Shown here piece after piece: positions 1 to 12,518 of a stretch of 64,000 bases of DNA. Below the pieces are notes generated by a model. It saw only the letters and a program-made list of their open reading frames with translations, was not told the origin of the DNA and did no database searches. The number at the start of each line of letters is the position of its first letter. Positions within the stretch are counted from its first letter, which is position 1. This DNA is from Cycas panzhihuaensis. Lineage: Eukaryota; Cycadophyta. Both the position numbers and the translations under genes were made by a program. The DNA is taken from NCBI GenBank assembly GCA_023213395.1, contig CM041465.1, forward strand, positions 95,735,741 through 95,799,740. Reading direction: 5' to 3'.

Positions 1-718
1 ATAAGAAAATATATTAAAGGAATTGAGATCAAAGAAGCTTTTATCTCTAGATTAAGGATTGGAGGAAGAGGATGATCCAAAAGAATTTCAAGGGGTAAAG
101 GGAGATCCATGAGAGGAATATCAATAAATATAAGAGGTAGACCAACAAATACTTGAATTTGTTACCACTATGGAAGATAGGGATATCTTGCTAATGATTG
201 TATATCAATAGATACTTGAAGTTATTATCACTATGGGAAGCTTAAACACTTTACTAGCAACTACGCATAAAGAAGGTTAGAGATCGATAGAGGAAAGATA
301 ACTAAATATAACTATAGTAATAAGTAATTAAAAGAAGAGGAAGAAGAAATGGTATTCTTTACTACTTTAATTGTGTCTGAAATAATGAGGATTGGTTTAT
401 AGACTATAGAGCCTCAAACTATATGATAAGAAGAAAGGATTGGTTTAAGACTCTTTATCCATATATTTCTAGCAAGGTAGTAGAACTTTGAGATAACTTT
501 TCTTTATACATAATAGGTGAAAGAACCATAGTAATAAGGATCAATGAGAAAGTCAAAAAGATTGGTAATGTTCTATTTATCCCTAGGATAAAGACAAAAC
601 TTCTTTTTATTTCTCAACTGAGAAAAAAAAAACTTTGTGTCATTTTTAATGAAAATAGAAAATATTACATTTGTGATATAAAGTAAAATGGCATCATAAT
701 TATGGAAGGAATAGAGAC
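1..718 (+). pseudogene. Element C, gag C-terminus and protease (copia remnant)
   Basis: This is the left part of a decayed + strand Ty1/copia element whose 5' LTR lies outside the window. Two adjacent zinc-knuckle-like units can be read near 160-201 and 217-260 (CYHYG.. and CYYHYGKLKHF), each missing cysteines. From about 385 one frame reads EDWFIDYRASNYM, the D-S-G-A protease active-site region with Ser and Gly altered, followed by WFKTLYPYIS and later GNVLFIPRIKTKLLFISQL, a pattern typical of copia pol before the pre-integrase domain. Stops interrupt every frame. At 718 the frame stops abruptly and resumes at 36107 with the pre-integrase domain, because element F was inserted here. This is a non-functional fossil. 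Confidence 0.8.
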
Positions 719-1053
719 TGATGGAATTGGGGAACAAAGGGAATGTGGAGAATACATAAGAGAGTAAACCATCAACCTGGTAGAGTGGTGGTGTTGATGA
801 ACCCAAGGTCTTCAGATCCCATGAATAAATAGGTAAGATGTGAGTTGGATGTGGCACACCACTCAATATCCACCGTTAACTAGCATTGACAAACACTAGA
901 AAAAATGTCATTAATATGTAATAAGGTGTAGTTAAGTATAACTAAGGTCTGACATAGAGCCACCATGATATCTTTGCTAATATCTAGGTTATCATCCCAA
1001 GGTGGGTAATTAACCCTAGGCAGATATAAGCCCTAATGGTCATTATTCTAATA
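719..1053 (-). repeat. Element F 3' LTR
   Basis: It aligns end to end with 35772-36106 at the same length. On the - strand it starts TATTAGAATAATG, where TG has become TA, and ends ..CCATCA. Roughly one base in six differs from its partner by eye, mainly transitions. A polypurine tract (TATAGGGGAGAAA on the - strand) abuts it at 1054-1066. Confidence 0.85.
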
Positions 1054-1066
1054 TTTCTCCCCTATA
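1054..1066 (-). other. Element F polypurine tract
   Basis: Read on the - strand this is TATAGGGGAGAAA directly upstream of the 3' LTR. The position and composition fit the plus-strand primer of copia elements. The same motif precedes the 3' LTRs of A, B and J. Confidence 0.7.
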
Positions 1067-4000
1067 ATACCTATTTAGGGAGACTAAGTTTATCTCTAAA
1101 TTTGGTAAACTTTATCTTGTTAAGTGCCTTCGTGAATATGTCTGCCACCTATTCTTTTGTGTTACAATAGACTAATTTGAACTCACCTTGCTATACTAAT
1201 TCTTTGATGAAGTAATGTTATGTCTCAATGTGCTTTGTCCTACCATAAAATATTAGATTCTAAGTCATCTAAATTATTCTTTGATTATTGTAAAGTAATT
1301 AAGTAGGACCACCCTATTCCTCCTATAAATCCTATAGTAACCTTCTAAGCCAAACTATTTCACATGCTCCTTCTATAACTATTTTATATTCTACTTCTAT
1401 ATTAGATAGAGATATTATCGCCTATTTCTTTGAACTACATATAACTACAACTAAACTCAAACTGAATATATAACTAGAGGTAGGTTTCCTATCATCTTTA
1501 CAACTTACCTAGTCTAAGTCAGTATATCTAACTAATCTATTCTTATTAGGTGGCGGATCCAATAACTCTCATGTGTTATGTTTTACTAAGACATTATATT
1601 TATCCTTCATTGCTTACTTCTATTTATCTTGAGTATTAACCTCTTCAAAGTTATGAGGCTTATTAGACTCCATAACTTGAGTCATCAATTCAAAATTCAT
1701 CATTTGAGATCTTATAATCCTTCTCTCAAAGTTACTATCTAAAATACTTAAAGGGTCATGTACCCTTTGTACCTACTTAAGAACCTTTTAATTTGAAGTA
1801 GAGAGTCCTACTTCATTTGGATTAGGTACATTTCTACCGTTATAATCTTATTCTACATCAAACATGATATTTTTTCCCTTTATCTTTCTCAATCATTTCT
1901 TCTTGATAATTTTTTTTTTATTTAAAGATAACATCCTTGCTAATAATTACCCTTTTACCTTTTGGATCATAGAGTTTATAAGATCTGGATGAGTTACTAT
2001 ATCCCATAAATATATATTTGATGCTCTTATCATCTAACTTAGTTCTTCTTTGATCTGGAGCATGTACATAAGTTATGCACCTAAAAATCCTTAAGTGTTT
2101 AATGCTTGGCTTATAACCTATCCAAGTTTCTTTTAAACCCACCTAACTACCTTGGTGGTATACTTATTCAACATATAAATAGTTGTGTGTACAACTTCAA
2201 CCTAAAATGCACTTCATAAATGCTTATTGTTAAGTATACTATTGTCTATTTTAATAATTATTTTATTTTTTCTTTTAGCAACCATATTATACTATGGGGT
2301 ATAAGGATTAGTGAGTTATTTTCTTATGCCACAATAATTACAATAAGCCTTGAATTTATTTGAAATGAATTCTCCCCCATTGTCTAATTTAAGGGTTAGA
2401 ATTCTAAGTCTACTTTACCTTTCTACCAAAGTTTTGAAGTTCATGAAACATTGAAGAGCATTTGATTTGAATTTGATGAAGTAGACCCATGCCATTCTTT
2501 TGAAGTTGTCAATAAATATTGTAAAGTACTTAGCACCTCTAAGTGAGGGCACAAGACCACATAAATCTATATATAACAATTGAAAGGTCTTATTGGCTCT
2601 ATAACTTTCATTGGGAAATCCTTCCCTTTGTTGCTTTCTAAGTATACATCCTTCATATAATCCCTTGTTAGGTTTAATAGTAAGAAGTTTATTACCATAT
2701 ATATTCTTTTCATTAAGGCTAAATCATTGTAATTTACATGGCCAAGTCTTTTGTGCCATATTTCACTGTCCATATTTATTGATGCCTTTAATACATAGTA
2801 ATTTGTTAGGGATATGACTAGTTTAAATAACCTATTGCTAATCATTTGACCTTTGGACACAATTACCTTATTCTTTAATTTTTCCTTGATGGTGTATTCC
2901 CCATTATTAAAGACCTCTTTATATTTACGTTCCATTATCTAACCCACTGAAAGTAAATTCTTCTTAAGTTTTGGAATATAAAGTACGTTATTTATGCTCT
3001 TAATTTCTCCAAAATCAGTTACTATATAGACATTTCTTTTTTTAACAATTGTCTAAGTGGTGTTATCACCAAATATAATTTTATTTTTCTTAGAGTTATC
3101 TAACTCCTTAAACCACTCTTCCTTATGTATCATGTATGTGAGACATCTTGAATTAATATACTAGTTATCTTCTTCTTCATTAGCCATTAGGCTTAAAAAA
3201 AATAATCTATCATTTTTTCTTTCCTCCATAAATGTGTTAGATATTTCCCTTTGTGAACTTGACCTTTTGGCAAAATAATTTCCTTTAAGTGACCATTCTT
3301 ATGATAGTAGGAACATTGAATGGTTCATCTACCCCTTGTATTCCTATCTCTTTATCTTTAGTTTCTTCCCCTAGGACTCTAATCTCTTCCTCTTCCTTGA
3401 GGTCCATAATTTAATCCTTGACCTTGGTCTTGAAAGTACTTTATTGGTCTTTCCCTTGATAAAATTAATTTGGGCCTTATACTTGATAGTTACTTTGACC
3501 TTGTACTTAAAAACCTTGATGATAACCTTTAAAGCCTTAACCTTATCTTTGAAATTAGATTCTTGGTTGGCCTCTAGCTCTACGGTATTGAACTCTTCCC
3601 CTAGGACTTTGTCCATGATAATTGGGTCAAATTTTTACCTTCATGGTAAAAGCATACTCAAGAGATTTACTTCCCTCTTATTTTCTTCAACTAATAGAAG
3701 CATACACTTAGTATTTTTTAAGGGTGTTAAAGTCTTTAGAAGATTCTATACTAATGGCCAATATCCCAAACCTCTTGATATCACCTACACATCTTAGGAT
3801 TTTTTTAACAACTTTTTATTTACTAATCATCTCACCCAAGGATATTATCTGGTTAACTAAGCCTTAGACCTTAGTAACAAAATCATTAACTCCTTCATGA
3901 GTTGTTATCCTTAGATGTTTAGATCTTCTTTTTAAGTTTTAAAGTTTTGATGATGTCGCTCCTTCATATGTTATCTTGAGTGTATCCCAAGCCTCCTTTG

Positions 4001-4262
4001 ATGTTGTAGCTTCACTGATCCTTAGAAATATATGGTCCTCTAATGCATAAAAGTTGAGTGCAAATGTCTCATTATCCTTTTTATTCTCCTTGAAGTATTC
4101 CTTCTTATCTTCTATGACATCTTTACCAATCAATCCATAATCTATATCAATAAGTTTCTATATATCTTTAGCAATAAAGATTAGCTTTATTTATGTACTC
4201 TATTTAAGAAAATTTGTGCCATCAAATTTAGGTACCATTACATTTCTAATATTCAATACCAT
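1067..4262 (-). pseudogene. Element F gag-pol (copia), RT core deleted
   Basis: Read from 4262 downward. The gag begins with ATG at 4260-4262 and contains a UBN2-type domain (SEATTSKEAWDTLKITYEG near 3950-4000). A zinc knuckle, QCSYYHKNGHLKE, with one Cys changed to Tyr, lies near 3275-3320. Protease follows at about 3000-3200, then the pre-integrase block (IWHKRLGHVNYNDLALMK, about 2730-2800). Integrase C-terminal sequence (HLRIFRCITYVHAPDQ) lies at 1918-2142. The RT start (AMKDKYNVLV..) near 1600 runs almost directly into RNase H sequence (YTDLD near 1520, DIFTKALNKIKF near 1110), so the RT catalytic core with YVDD is absent. Stops are frequent, several replacing Trp or Gln. It cannot be autonomous. 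Confidence 0.8.
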
Positions 4263-4736
4263 AGAAAAAAGACTAACTTGAATAATAACTTTTTAAAATG
4301 TAAAATACTTAAAATAAAGTAGAATCAAAATACTAAAAAACTAATAAAAAATGCATTAAAAAATAATAAGGTATGTCCTAGTTCACCTCTAGAACTTAGA
4401 AAAATATCCCAATTGGGACTTCAACCACCTCAAAATTAATATTTTATATTAGTGAGAGCTTATAAACTAAATTTTAACTAGTTCATATAAGGGTCATCAT
4501 GTAGAAATCCCTCAACTACTACTAATTTTGAGCATTAAAAAGTTATATAAGATGACTTTAAAAAAATTTAAAGTCTTAACCACTCAATAGAGGACATAAA
4601 ATAGACTCCAATTCTTTAGATGAGACTTAATTTTAATATCTGATGGTCAAGATATGTATTAAAATATTTACAGAAAAATAGTCTTTTAACATTAAAGGCT
4701 CGAATAAATTTTACATCAACTTAAACCATTAAAAAA
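4263..4736 (-). other. Element F leader, segment next to gag
   Basis: This is AT-rich sequence with no convincing reading frame, between the gag ATG of F and element J. By position it is the 3' end of the F 5'-untranslated leader, which continues at 8227-9640 and 35555-35771 once the nested elements are removed. Confidence 0.55.
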
Positions 4737-5042
4737 TATTAGAAATTAAAAATGAAATACATACAAAACATCTAATTGTGAGTTAAAAATATAACCATAA
4801 AGTACAAAAAGATGAAGTATATACGACAAAGAACACCAATATGGAGAATTAGGGAAATCTCAAATTAGAGAGAATAATAGGTATATACGTATATTACATG
4901 CTCACAATTAGTGAGGGAACCTCATTAGTCAACCTATAGATGACACACATCTCTATATGGCTTATAACCTCTAATATAAAAATAAAAATAATGAAAAAAG
5001 ATTATATAGAGGTAATTATATAATTGGGTATTACACCCAACA
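4737..5042 (-). repeat. Element J 3' LTR
   Basis: Reads TGTTGGGTGTAATACCC at its - strand start and ends at TCTAATA, with CA changed to TA. It aligns with 7920-8226 over its full length. Confidence 0.75.
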
Positions 5043-7919
5043 TTCCCTCCTATAATAGTAAATTACATAAAGTATTATCACATCAAATAATAAAGCTTGA
5101 ATCTTCAAAAGTATACTAGATCATATGCTGTTGTACTTAAATAAAAAGCTACTAATGTTTATATGAAGTGAAGTCCATATATCAAAATATATGGGTCACT
5201 AGTTACTACAATTGTTAGTTAATTAGGAACAACCTTTGCATATATGGTTTAATCAGTACTAACAAGAGTAATTGCAAAGTGGTCTTACCCCTTGCTTGTA
5301 TGAGAATGCAAGTAGTATTCAAATAAAAAAACACTAAGTCTTCAAATAAACATAACCTACTATACTAATATAAGAAGTAATTTATGTCCATATAAAGATA
5401 ATGCCATCCACTGAATCACATGGGTCACTAGTTATTGTGACCAATGATTAACTAAGAGTTTTGTTTATATGCATAGATCAATTAGAGCTAGCAAGAGTAG
5501 TTATAAATGGTCCTACCCTTTTCTCATATAGGAGTGCAAGTAGTCTTCAAATGGCTCCATAGCCAAAAAAATAACATCATACCTCTCTAGGCTTTACAGC
5601 ATGCCACAATGGGCTTACATAATACTTCTATAGGTAAAATAATTAGCAATAAATATTTTTACATGATTCAATAATGATAGATGCGACTTAAATATTAGAT
5701 GAATGACTCTTTTGCATATACTAAAGTTTAAAATAAAACTCAATGGGTTCTCAAGAGCAAAAAAAATAGACCTTGATATATGTTATCCCTCCATTTGGGG
5801 TATATTACATCAAAAAATATTATAGAACCTTAAGAATTGTATGAATATGCTGGAAGAAGCTAAAAAAATAAAGAAAGATAAAGATTTTACAAAAAATTTA
5901 AATTTTAAACTAGAAAATTTGTATTAAAATAACTCTAAAAGATATCAAATGACCTGCCATTAGAAAGATCTCTTCATTACAAATCCAACATAATAGGAAG
6001 AAGCAAAAATAAAGCTTCATAGCTCAAGTTATGATCAAAACTATGAGAGATACTTTATAAAAAATTAAAAATAAGGGGCTAGATCCTTTCATTAGTTAAT
6101 TACTAGTCATGGAGTACCTCCATATAACTAGGGGTTGAGGCATAAAGGGGTTGGGAAGATCTCAATAAATTATCAAATTTGATTAAATTTAACTTTTCAA
6201 ATAAACAAAAAAAATACCATGGATTTAAAAATAAATCACGCTCACCATTTTAAAAAAATATTCATCACGCTAATTAATATTATAAAACAATATGAAACCC
6301 TATTAGGGTTTATTGTTAAAATAATTTTTATCTACCTCCATCATATTCATAGGTCACCATGATAGATTACAAGTCTTAAGAGGTAGAGAATAGCATTGTT
6401 GATGGATTTGCAAGTCTTTTACATAGATCCATTTACCAGGGTTTGGTTTTTGTAGGATGCCATAGTCTATCACCAAGTATGAATCTTTGATTAAATTCCT
6501 AAATAATTATACCTTCCTCAAATGCTATAGAATCCTTGTGCATAATTACTTCATGAAGCTTAGACTCTATTTCTATAACTTTCTGGTAGATAGCAAACAT
6601 TGTTTAATGTCTATTTATAAGATTAAACGGCACAAACCCCATCTTGCCCTTGTTAGGGTAGTTCATACAGAAGTAGGTGATTTATAAGATATTTTAAATT
6701 TACTTTTTGATGACAATGAAGTATTTATTCCTCTAAATTTAGGTATAGTAAATGCCACACTTACTAATATGATCACCATAGAAGACTACTAATGTTTGAG
6801 GTTTGAAACCATAAAGTAACCCACAACTAAACATACATAAATGATAGTACGAATACTAAAAATTATTTAGATACTCTTGGTATTTATGTGGTGGAGTTCT
6901 AGGATCGTTAGTGGTCCCTTGCAATATTGTTTAGGCTCCTCTGTAATAACACTCCTGACATATTCATTATTTTCACTTGGTGTTTAAAAGAGAGTCCCGA
7001 CACCACTTATGCTTTCTTTTTGCACATGGATAATTATATCTACAATGAGCTTTGGTTCCTTATAGGTAAAAGTTTTCCCTTGATAAATTGTTGAGGCTTA
7101 GGGCAATCGATCCTCCTACTCCTTCAAGAGGTAGCAAACCTACCCTGAGAGGTTATTCTTTATGAAAATTGAACTAGTCTAAATATGCCTCTTTGATGGA
7201 TGAAATAATATAGGACCAAATGAAGCTCTGCCATGGAGTTGAACATAGGTTTCTCTTACTACATCCTTAGGTTACAAAACTTGGTAGTTACAAAGCCTAG
7301 TAGATGGAAGAAATATTTCTTTTTTTTATATATATACATAAAAATAGTATAAATATATAATACATCTTCACAAAACTACTTAACTGTAATTTTTTTTTTC
7401 AAAATATGGAGTCTTTTTTTGACTTTCAGATAGCCAAAAAAGACTCCTTCAACTATTGTAAGCATTTTTATTATAATCTATTCATTGGCATGCAAGGATG
7501 TTACATCATAACAACTGCATATACGTACAAAACTCCTCCTTATTAATAGTAGACATGTTAATTTTGTAGGGTGATTAGGCCTATATGAGTAGTTGATCTA
7601 AAGTAGCTTTAAAACACCTTCAATAACCTTATAAAAGTATCAAAAAAATAGATCTTTTAATAGCTCTTAATATCTTCTTAATAGTATCAGAAAATAATCC
7701 CTTAAGATGACTAAAAATTGACAAAAATAGCCCCAAATATTCTAGAAAAAAATTCTTTAAGAAATATACACTAGGTTGGGTTCAAGTAACTTGAAATAAA
7801 CCTTTAAGAGCAGGTCATAATACAAGTTCCTCAAAAGAATAAAAAGAATAAAAGGATAACATGTACTAAAGGTTTATAATAATGTCCTCAAGGATTTCAA
7901 ACCTTGGGCTCTGATACTA
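5043..7919. other. Element J interior, no recognisable gag-pol
   Basis: The interior is AT-rich and carries an imperfect tandem duplication at 5146-5565. A less AT-rich middle part (about 6300-7320) has short open stretches on both strands, for example 61-66 codons at 6487-6687 (+). On the - strand a run including YVIDYGILQ-like and NPGKWIYVKDL-like words was seen near 6400-6480. No family could be assigned, and these may be captured sequence or chance. The polypurine tract is at 5043-5056 and the primer site at about 7902-7919. Confidence 0.45.
5146..5565. repeat. Imperfect tandem duplication, unit about 220 bp
   Basis: Two copies share ordered blocks: TGGGTCACTAGTTA, AACAAGAGTAATT/AGCAAGAGTAGTT, GTCTTACCCCTT/GTCCTACCCTTT and GCAAGTAGTATTCAAAT/GCAAGTAGTCTTCAAAT. 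The first spans about 5146-5340 and the second about 5370-5560. They lie near the 3' end of element J's interior in the element's own orientation. Confidence 0.65.
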
Positions 7920-8226
7920 TGTTAGAAATAAAAAATGAAATACATACAAAACATCTAATGGTGAGTTATAGATATAACTATAAAGTATAAAAAGATGAAG
8001 TATGTACAACAAAAAAGCACTAACTATGGAGAATTGGCCAAAATTTAAATTAGAGAGAATAATAGGTACATACTTATAGCACATTCTTACCATTAGTGAG
8101 AGAACCTCATTGGTTAATTTAGAGGTGGCACATATCTCTATGTGGCCCATAACCTCTAATATAAAAATACAAATAATAAAGAGAGATTACATAGGGGTAA
8201 TTATATAATTAAGTATATGTACAATA
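7920..8226 (-). repeat. Element J 5' LTR
   Basis: Partner of 4737-5042. On the - strand it ends in ..TTTCTAACA at 7920 and is followed by the primer site TAGTATCAGAGCCC, so this is the upstream copy. The outer edge (about 8226) is eroded. Confidence 0.75.
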
Positions 8227-9640
8227 AAATGTACATCAAATTGAAACAAAATATAGTCATGTAACCACTCATTTCATTCAAATAGAAATGAACTCTAATC
8301 TTAAGTTAATATAACCAACTTTTGACTTAGTTAGTGAAAGTTATAGCCATCGAAGTAGAGATAGGTCCTATTTTTGAAATACAACTTTGCAAATAAATTG
8401 ACCTCCTCTGTAAGAATGATTCCTGGTCACTTTGAGTATTTAATATGACTTGATGGCTAGAAGAAAGTAATACATTCACATAAGCCTTAAATAATTAATC
8501 AACAATATTTTAGTTGCCACTAAACAAAGAGTAGTTTAGCCAAAAGCATATCACACAGTTGAGAAACATAAGTAAGACAACCTCATCTATTTCAAAAAGT
8601 GAATGTTATTAACAGGGTCTTAATTTTATACCAAATATTGAGAAGAGCCACTAATTAAAAAAATGTAGATAGCTATGTGAGGACTTTTAGCCAAAAATAA
8701 GCATAAATATTCCTCAGAAGGTGCCAGATATATGTCAGTATTCAATGTAATATTGTAACGATGAAAATATCAAAAAATGTGATATAGTTATGATGAAAAT
8801 ATTTATAAAATGATTTTACATGGTATGAAACTAAGGTTTGCATAAATGTTTCCAATATTCTCTAGATGCAAATAAGATAAGTGCATCCATATAATATTCT
8901 TCCATAGATGCAAAGGTCAAAGTGATTAGAAAAAAGGTATAAATATTATATGGGGCACTATAGGTAAACTTGTAGATGTAGTAAATGGAGAAAATATGTA
9001 AAGCAATTATAGATATAAATGGGGCACAACTATTATGCATGTATGTAGCCATAATAATGTATGACAAGTGAGGATGCAAATAGCTTTCATAATGAAAATA
9101 TTAAATGAAAAATTATGAGGCATGATTAAAGAGAATGAGGAGAGGATAGCCTAAATATTTATAAAGTTTATAGGTGAATATATAGTATTAATACAAATAT
9201 CAAAATAATCTATATTGAGGCTACATGAATATATTGTAAAGTTTGTAGGTGTAGTTTATGGATTCTCACTAATCAAACTTAAATGGGTGACAAATACATA
9301 TGATACAAATCCCTTTTCTCAATTATTCAACTAAATGTGGCTATTATAGAGTCTCTCGTTGCAACATATACAAGCTCTAAGATTCCACTACAAAGTGTAA
9401 CAAGTGATTAATAAAATGAGATAAGAGACAAGGTAACTACTTCTCAAAATAAGACAAGATCAATTATTGGCTATAAAAGATAAATTCTTTATAAGAGAGA
9501 TTGTAATCTGAGTGCAAGATTGGAAATAAGTCAGGCTTTACATGACTGAGACCACCTCACACAAACTAAATGAAATGCTCAAGCATACAATAGAATAAAC
9601 TTCTTTCAAATAGAGCCTTGATAGATCTAAACAAATGATT
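8227..9640 (-). other. Element F leader, middle segment
   Basis: 1.4 kb of AT-rich DNA between nested elements J and A. No domain, RNA gene or long reading frame is convincing. By nesting logic it is untranslated leader of element F. It ends in TGATT (9636-9640), the left copy of the element A target duplication. Confidence 0.5.
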
Positions 9641-9985
9641 TGATGGATTCAAAGGAGTAGAATGGGACATTAGATTGCATACATCTTGAGTAAAACAAGT
9701 GATTTCTAAAGTTGGCAGTGTTAAAAAACACTAGGGAGGTATTCCCACCCTTTAAATATAGTTTTGAGGAGGTGGCAAGCACCATCACCTGACCTACACG
9801 TTAGCCGATAAATAATTTAAACAATATTAAAAAATAATAATAATAAATAATACATGTACTTTAATAAAGCTATGTTGACTCTATGTGGCTATTAGGAGGC
9901 TCTAGGTGCCCTAGGGGGTCTTAAAGGTAGATTTGAGGGGCCCTAGGCACACAGTTCTTTAGTAACATTGGGGTTAGTTCCAACA
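9641..9985 (-). repeat. Element A 3' LTR
   Basis: 345 bp, starting TGTTGGAAC on the - strand and ending ..CCATCA. It matches 35284-35554 except for an AT-rich block of about 75 bp (roughly 9800-9890) that the other copy lacks. Apart from that gap, divergence is about one base in nine by eye. Polypurine tract TATAGGGGAGAA lies at 9986-9998. Confidence 0.88.
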
Positions 9986-11570
9986 TTCTCCCCTATAAGC
10001 CCAATGTGGATGACTCCCAAATTTCTTTGAACTTTTCGAATTTGATCTTTCCCAAAGACTTTGTAAAAATATTTGTTGTCCGATCCTTGGTGTTGTAATA
10101 AGATAACTTAATCTCATCTTCTTATACAAGTTCCTAAATGAAGTGGTGTTGATTCTCAATATATTTTGTTCTAATGTGGAATACTAGATTTTTGGCCATT
10201 TAGATAGTGCTTTGATTATTACACCAAATTCTAATAGGACCTTGTTGTTTAATCTAAGAATGTTGTTAAAGTTTTCTTAGCCATATTGATTCACAAGATC
10301 CTGCAACTAATGCTTTATACTTTGTCTTGATTATGGATAAGGAGACGTTAATTTTCTTATTTGTACTCTAAGCTACTACTGCTGATCCCATACTAAATAC
10401 ATAACCTGTTGTAGACTTTCTATCATCAATATCACCTACCCAATTTGAATCTGTGTAACTAATCAACTAAAATTTGGAGGTATCTTTATAATATAACCCA
10501 AAGTCTAGAGTCCCTTTAAGGTATCTAAGAATTCTTTTGGTAGCTTCCCAATGAGAGGTCTTTAGATCCTGCATGAACCTAAACACAACACTGACTGAGT
10601 GTGTTATATCTGGTCAAGTAGATGTTAAATAAATTAAGCTACTAATGAGTTATCTATAGAGAGTTGGATCAATTAAAGTTGAATCATCCATCTTAGATAG
10701 TTTGATTCTAATTTTTGCTGGTATTGCCAATGGTTTATAATCTGTCATTCTGAATCTCTGAAGTAAATCCAATGTATATTTACATCGAGAGATGAAGATT
10801 CTTTATTTATCTTGCTAGACTTCTAATCTTAGGAAGTAATGCATGGGGCCTAAGTCTGTCATATTGAATTCCTTATATATAGTATCTTTAAATTGATATA
10901 AAAGATGAGAGTCATTTCTAGTATAGACTAGGTCATCTACATAAAGACCTATAATCAAGATTAAACTTCCCTTAATTTGAGTGTATAAGTTTAGATCTTC
11001 TTGAGGTCTCTCAAACCCTTGATCTCTAAAATACTTGTCTATGTGAGAATACCAAGCCCTGGGTGCTTATTTTAGATCATATAGTGCATTTTTTAACTTA
11101 TACACTTTGTTTACTTCCCTCTTGACTTCAAAACCAAGGGGTTAAGTGACATAGATGTCTTATTTGATATATCCATTTAGGAAAGCACTTTTTACATCCA
11201 TTTGATAAACTTTCCAACCCATTTAGGTGGCTAAACTCATCATCATTTGAACAGATTCTATCCTAGTGATAGGGGTAAATGTTTCTGTATAATCTATACC
11301 TTCTCTTTGGGCATATCTTTTTGCAACCAATCTAGCTTTATATTTGTCAATGGAGCCATTTCGGTGGAACTTAGTCTTATAGACCCATTTGGTGCTAATA
11401 GTTTTTTTCTTTGGTGGTAAGTCCATGAGTTCCTATCTATCATTCTTAATAATGGACTTATGTTCCTATTCCATGGATTTCTACTAATATTTATGTTGAT
11501 TAGCCTCAACAAAGGTTTGAGGCTCATGAGTGTCGAGTACCTTGCTCATTAAGGCAGAGTTAACCCTATG
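9986..11570 (-). pseudogene. Element A reverse transcriptase and RNase H (copia)
   Basis: Read on the - strand from about 11530 down. RT begins with LPPKKKTISTKWVYKTKF and YKARLVAK (11426-11300), then YQMDVKSAFLNG (about 11200) and an intact catalytic block LYVDDLVYT (about 10925-10950). RNase H follows, with SLIYLTST, RYLKGTLDFG, SYTDSNWVGDIDDRKS (about 10440) and NIFTKSLGKIKF near 10050, ending just before the polypurine tract. Several in-frame stops occur, for example in the sequence around SAFLNGYIK and at Trp or Gln codons, so no full-length product is possible. Compared with F, this copy keeps the whole RT. Confidence 0.85.
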
Positions 11571-12518
11571 TGAGTATGTAGATCTCCTATTATTATCTAA
11601 TATATTTCCTAAGTCATGGTTGTGATGAACCCATTTGGGTAGCTATTATGACAGAGGTTGAGATGAAGTTCCCTCCCTAGTTGGTTCCTAAATACTTTTC
11701 CACATAGGAGGCACATATTTGGACTTACTTAATGTGTCAAATTTAATGGCAATCTCCTTCTTCTTTTTTTGATTATATTGGTAGTAGGTGTCTTCCTAAA
11801 ACTTGACGTCTCTACTCACCATAACTTTTCTTGATTTTGGATCATAGACCTTGTAGGATTTAGAAGATTCACTATAACAATGAATATATATTTGACACTA
11901 TGGTCATCCAACTTGGTTCTTCTTCGATCAGGAATATGGGAATATACTAGGAATCCAAATACCCTAAGATGATGTATACTTGGTTTATAACCAGTTCATG
12001 CTTCTTTTGGAGTTTTCCACCTAAGCACTTTGGTGGAATATCTATTGAGTAAGTAGACAGTTGTATGAACTACTTTAGCCCAAAATTCATGACCAAAGTT
12101 CTTATCTTTCTATTTCAATGATAGTTTGATTCTTTCTTTCTGCTACACCATTTTATTATGGGGTGTAGGGGTTGGTGAATTGTCTCTTGATCCCATGGTG
12201 CATATAATAGTCCTTGAAAGTATTTGATGTAAACTCTCCCCTATTATCTGATCTTAGAGATAGGATACGATATCCACTTTATCGCTCTATAAAGGTTTTG
12301 AAGTCAACAAAGTGGTCGAAAGCATCTGATTTGTATCTTAGAAAGAAAACCCATGTCTTCCTTGTGAAGTCATCAATGAATGTAAGAAACTACTTTTCAC
12401 CTGCTAAGGAGGAAGTAGTCATTGGTCTATAAATGTCTATGTATACCATTTGAAGAGGGGTAGATGCTTAATGGCTAAAATCCAAAAAGTTTTTTCTATG
12501 TTATTTACCAAGAAGGCA
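11571..12518 (-). pseudogene. Element A integrase (copia)
   Basis: Between pre-integrase and RT on the - strand. A readable copia integrase tail occurs near 11850-12000 (HLRVFGF-like, then IPDRRRTKLDDHSVKYIF and SYKVYDPKSRKVM-like). The DDE core is spread over 12100-12500 in more than one frame, with FLTFIDDFTRKTW-like and NNGGEFTSNTFK-like segments. Frameshifts and stops are frequent. The + strand frame 12214-12432 is only its mirror. Confidence 0.7.

Larger units (their letters stand above)
4737..8226 (-). mobile_element. Element J: non-autonomous LTR retrotransposon
   Basis: A pair of direct repeats (4737-5042 and 7920-8226, about 306 bp) flanks a 2.9-kb interior. Reading on the - strand, a primer site TAGTATCAGAGCCCAAGG follows the right-hand LTR and a polypurine tract TATAGGAGGGAA precedes the left-hand LTR, so the copia-type architecture is complete. 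No gag or pol motif was found in the interior, so mobilisation must have been in trans. The target duplication is not clear (AAAAA against AAATG). It lies in the leader of element F. Confidence 0.75.

Noticed and set aside
6487-6687. 66-codon + strand frame in element J as a gene
   Set aside because: No domain, no homologous partner in the window, and similar open length on the other strand.
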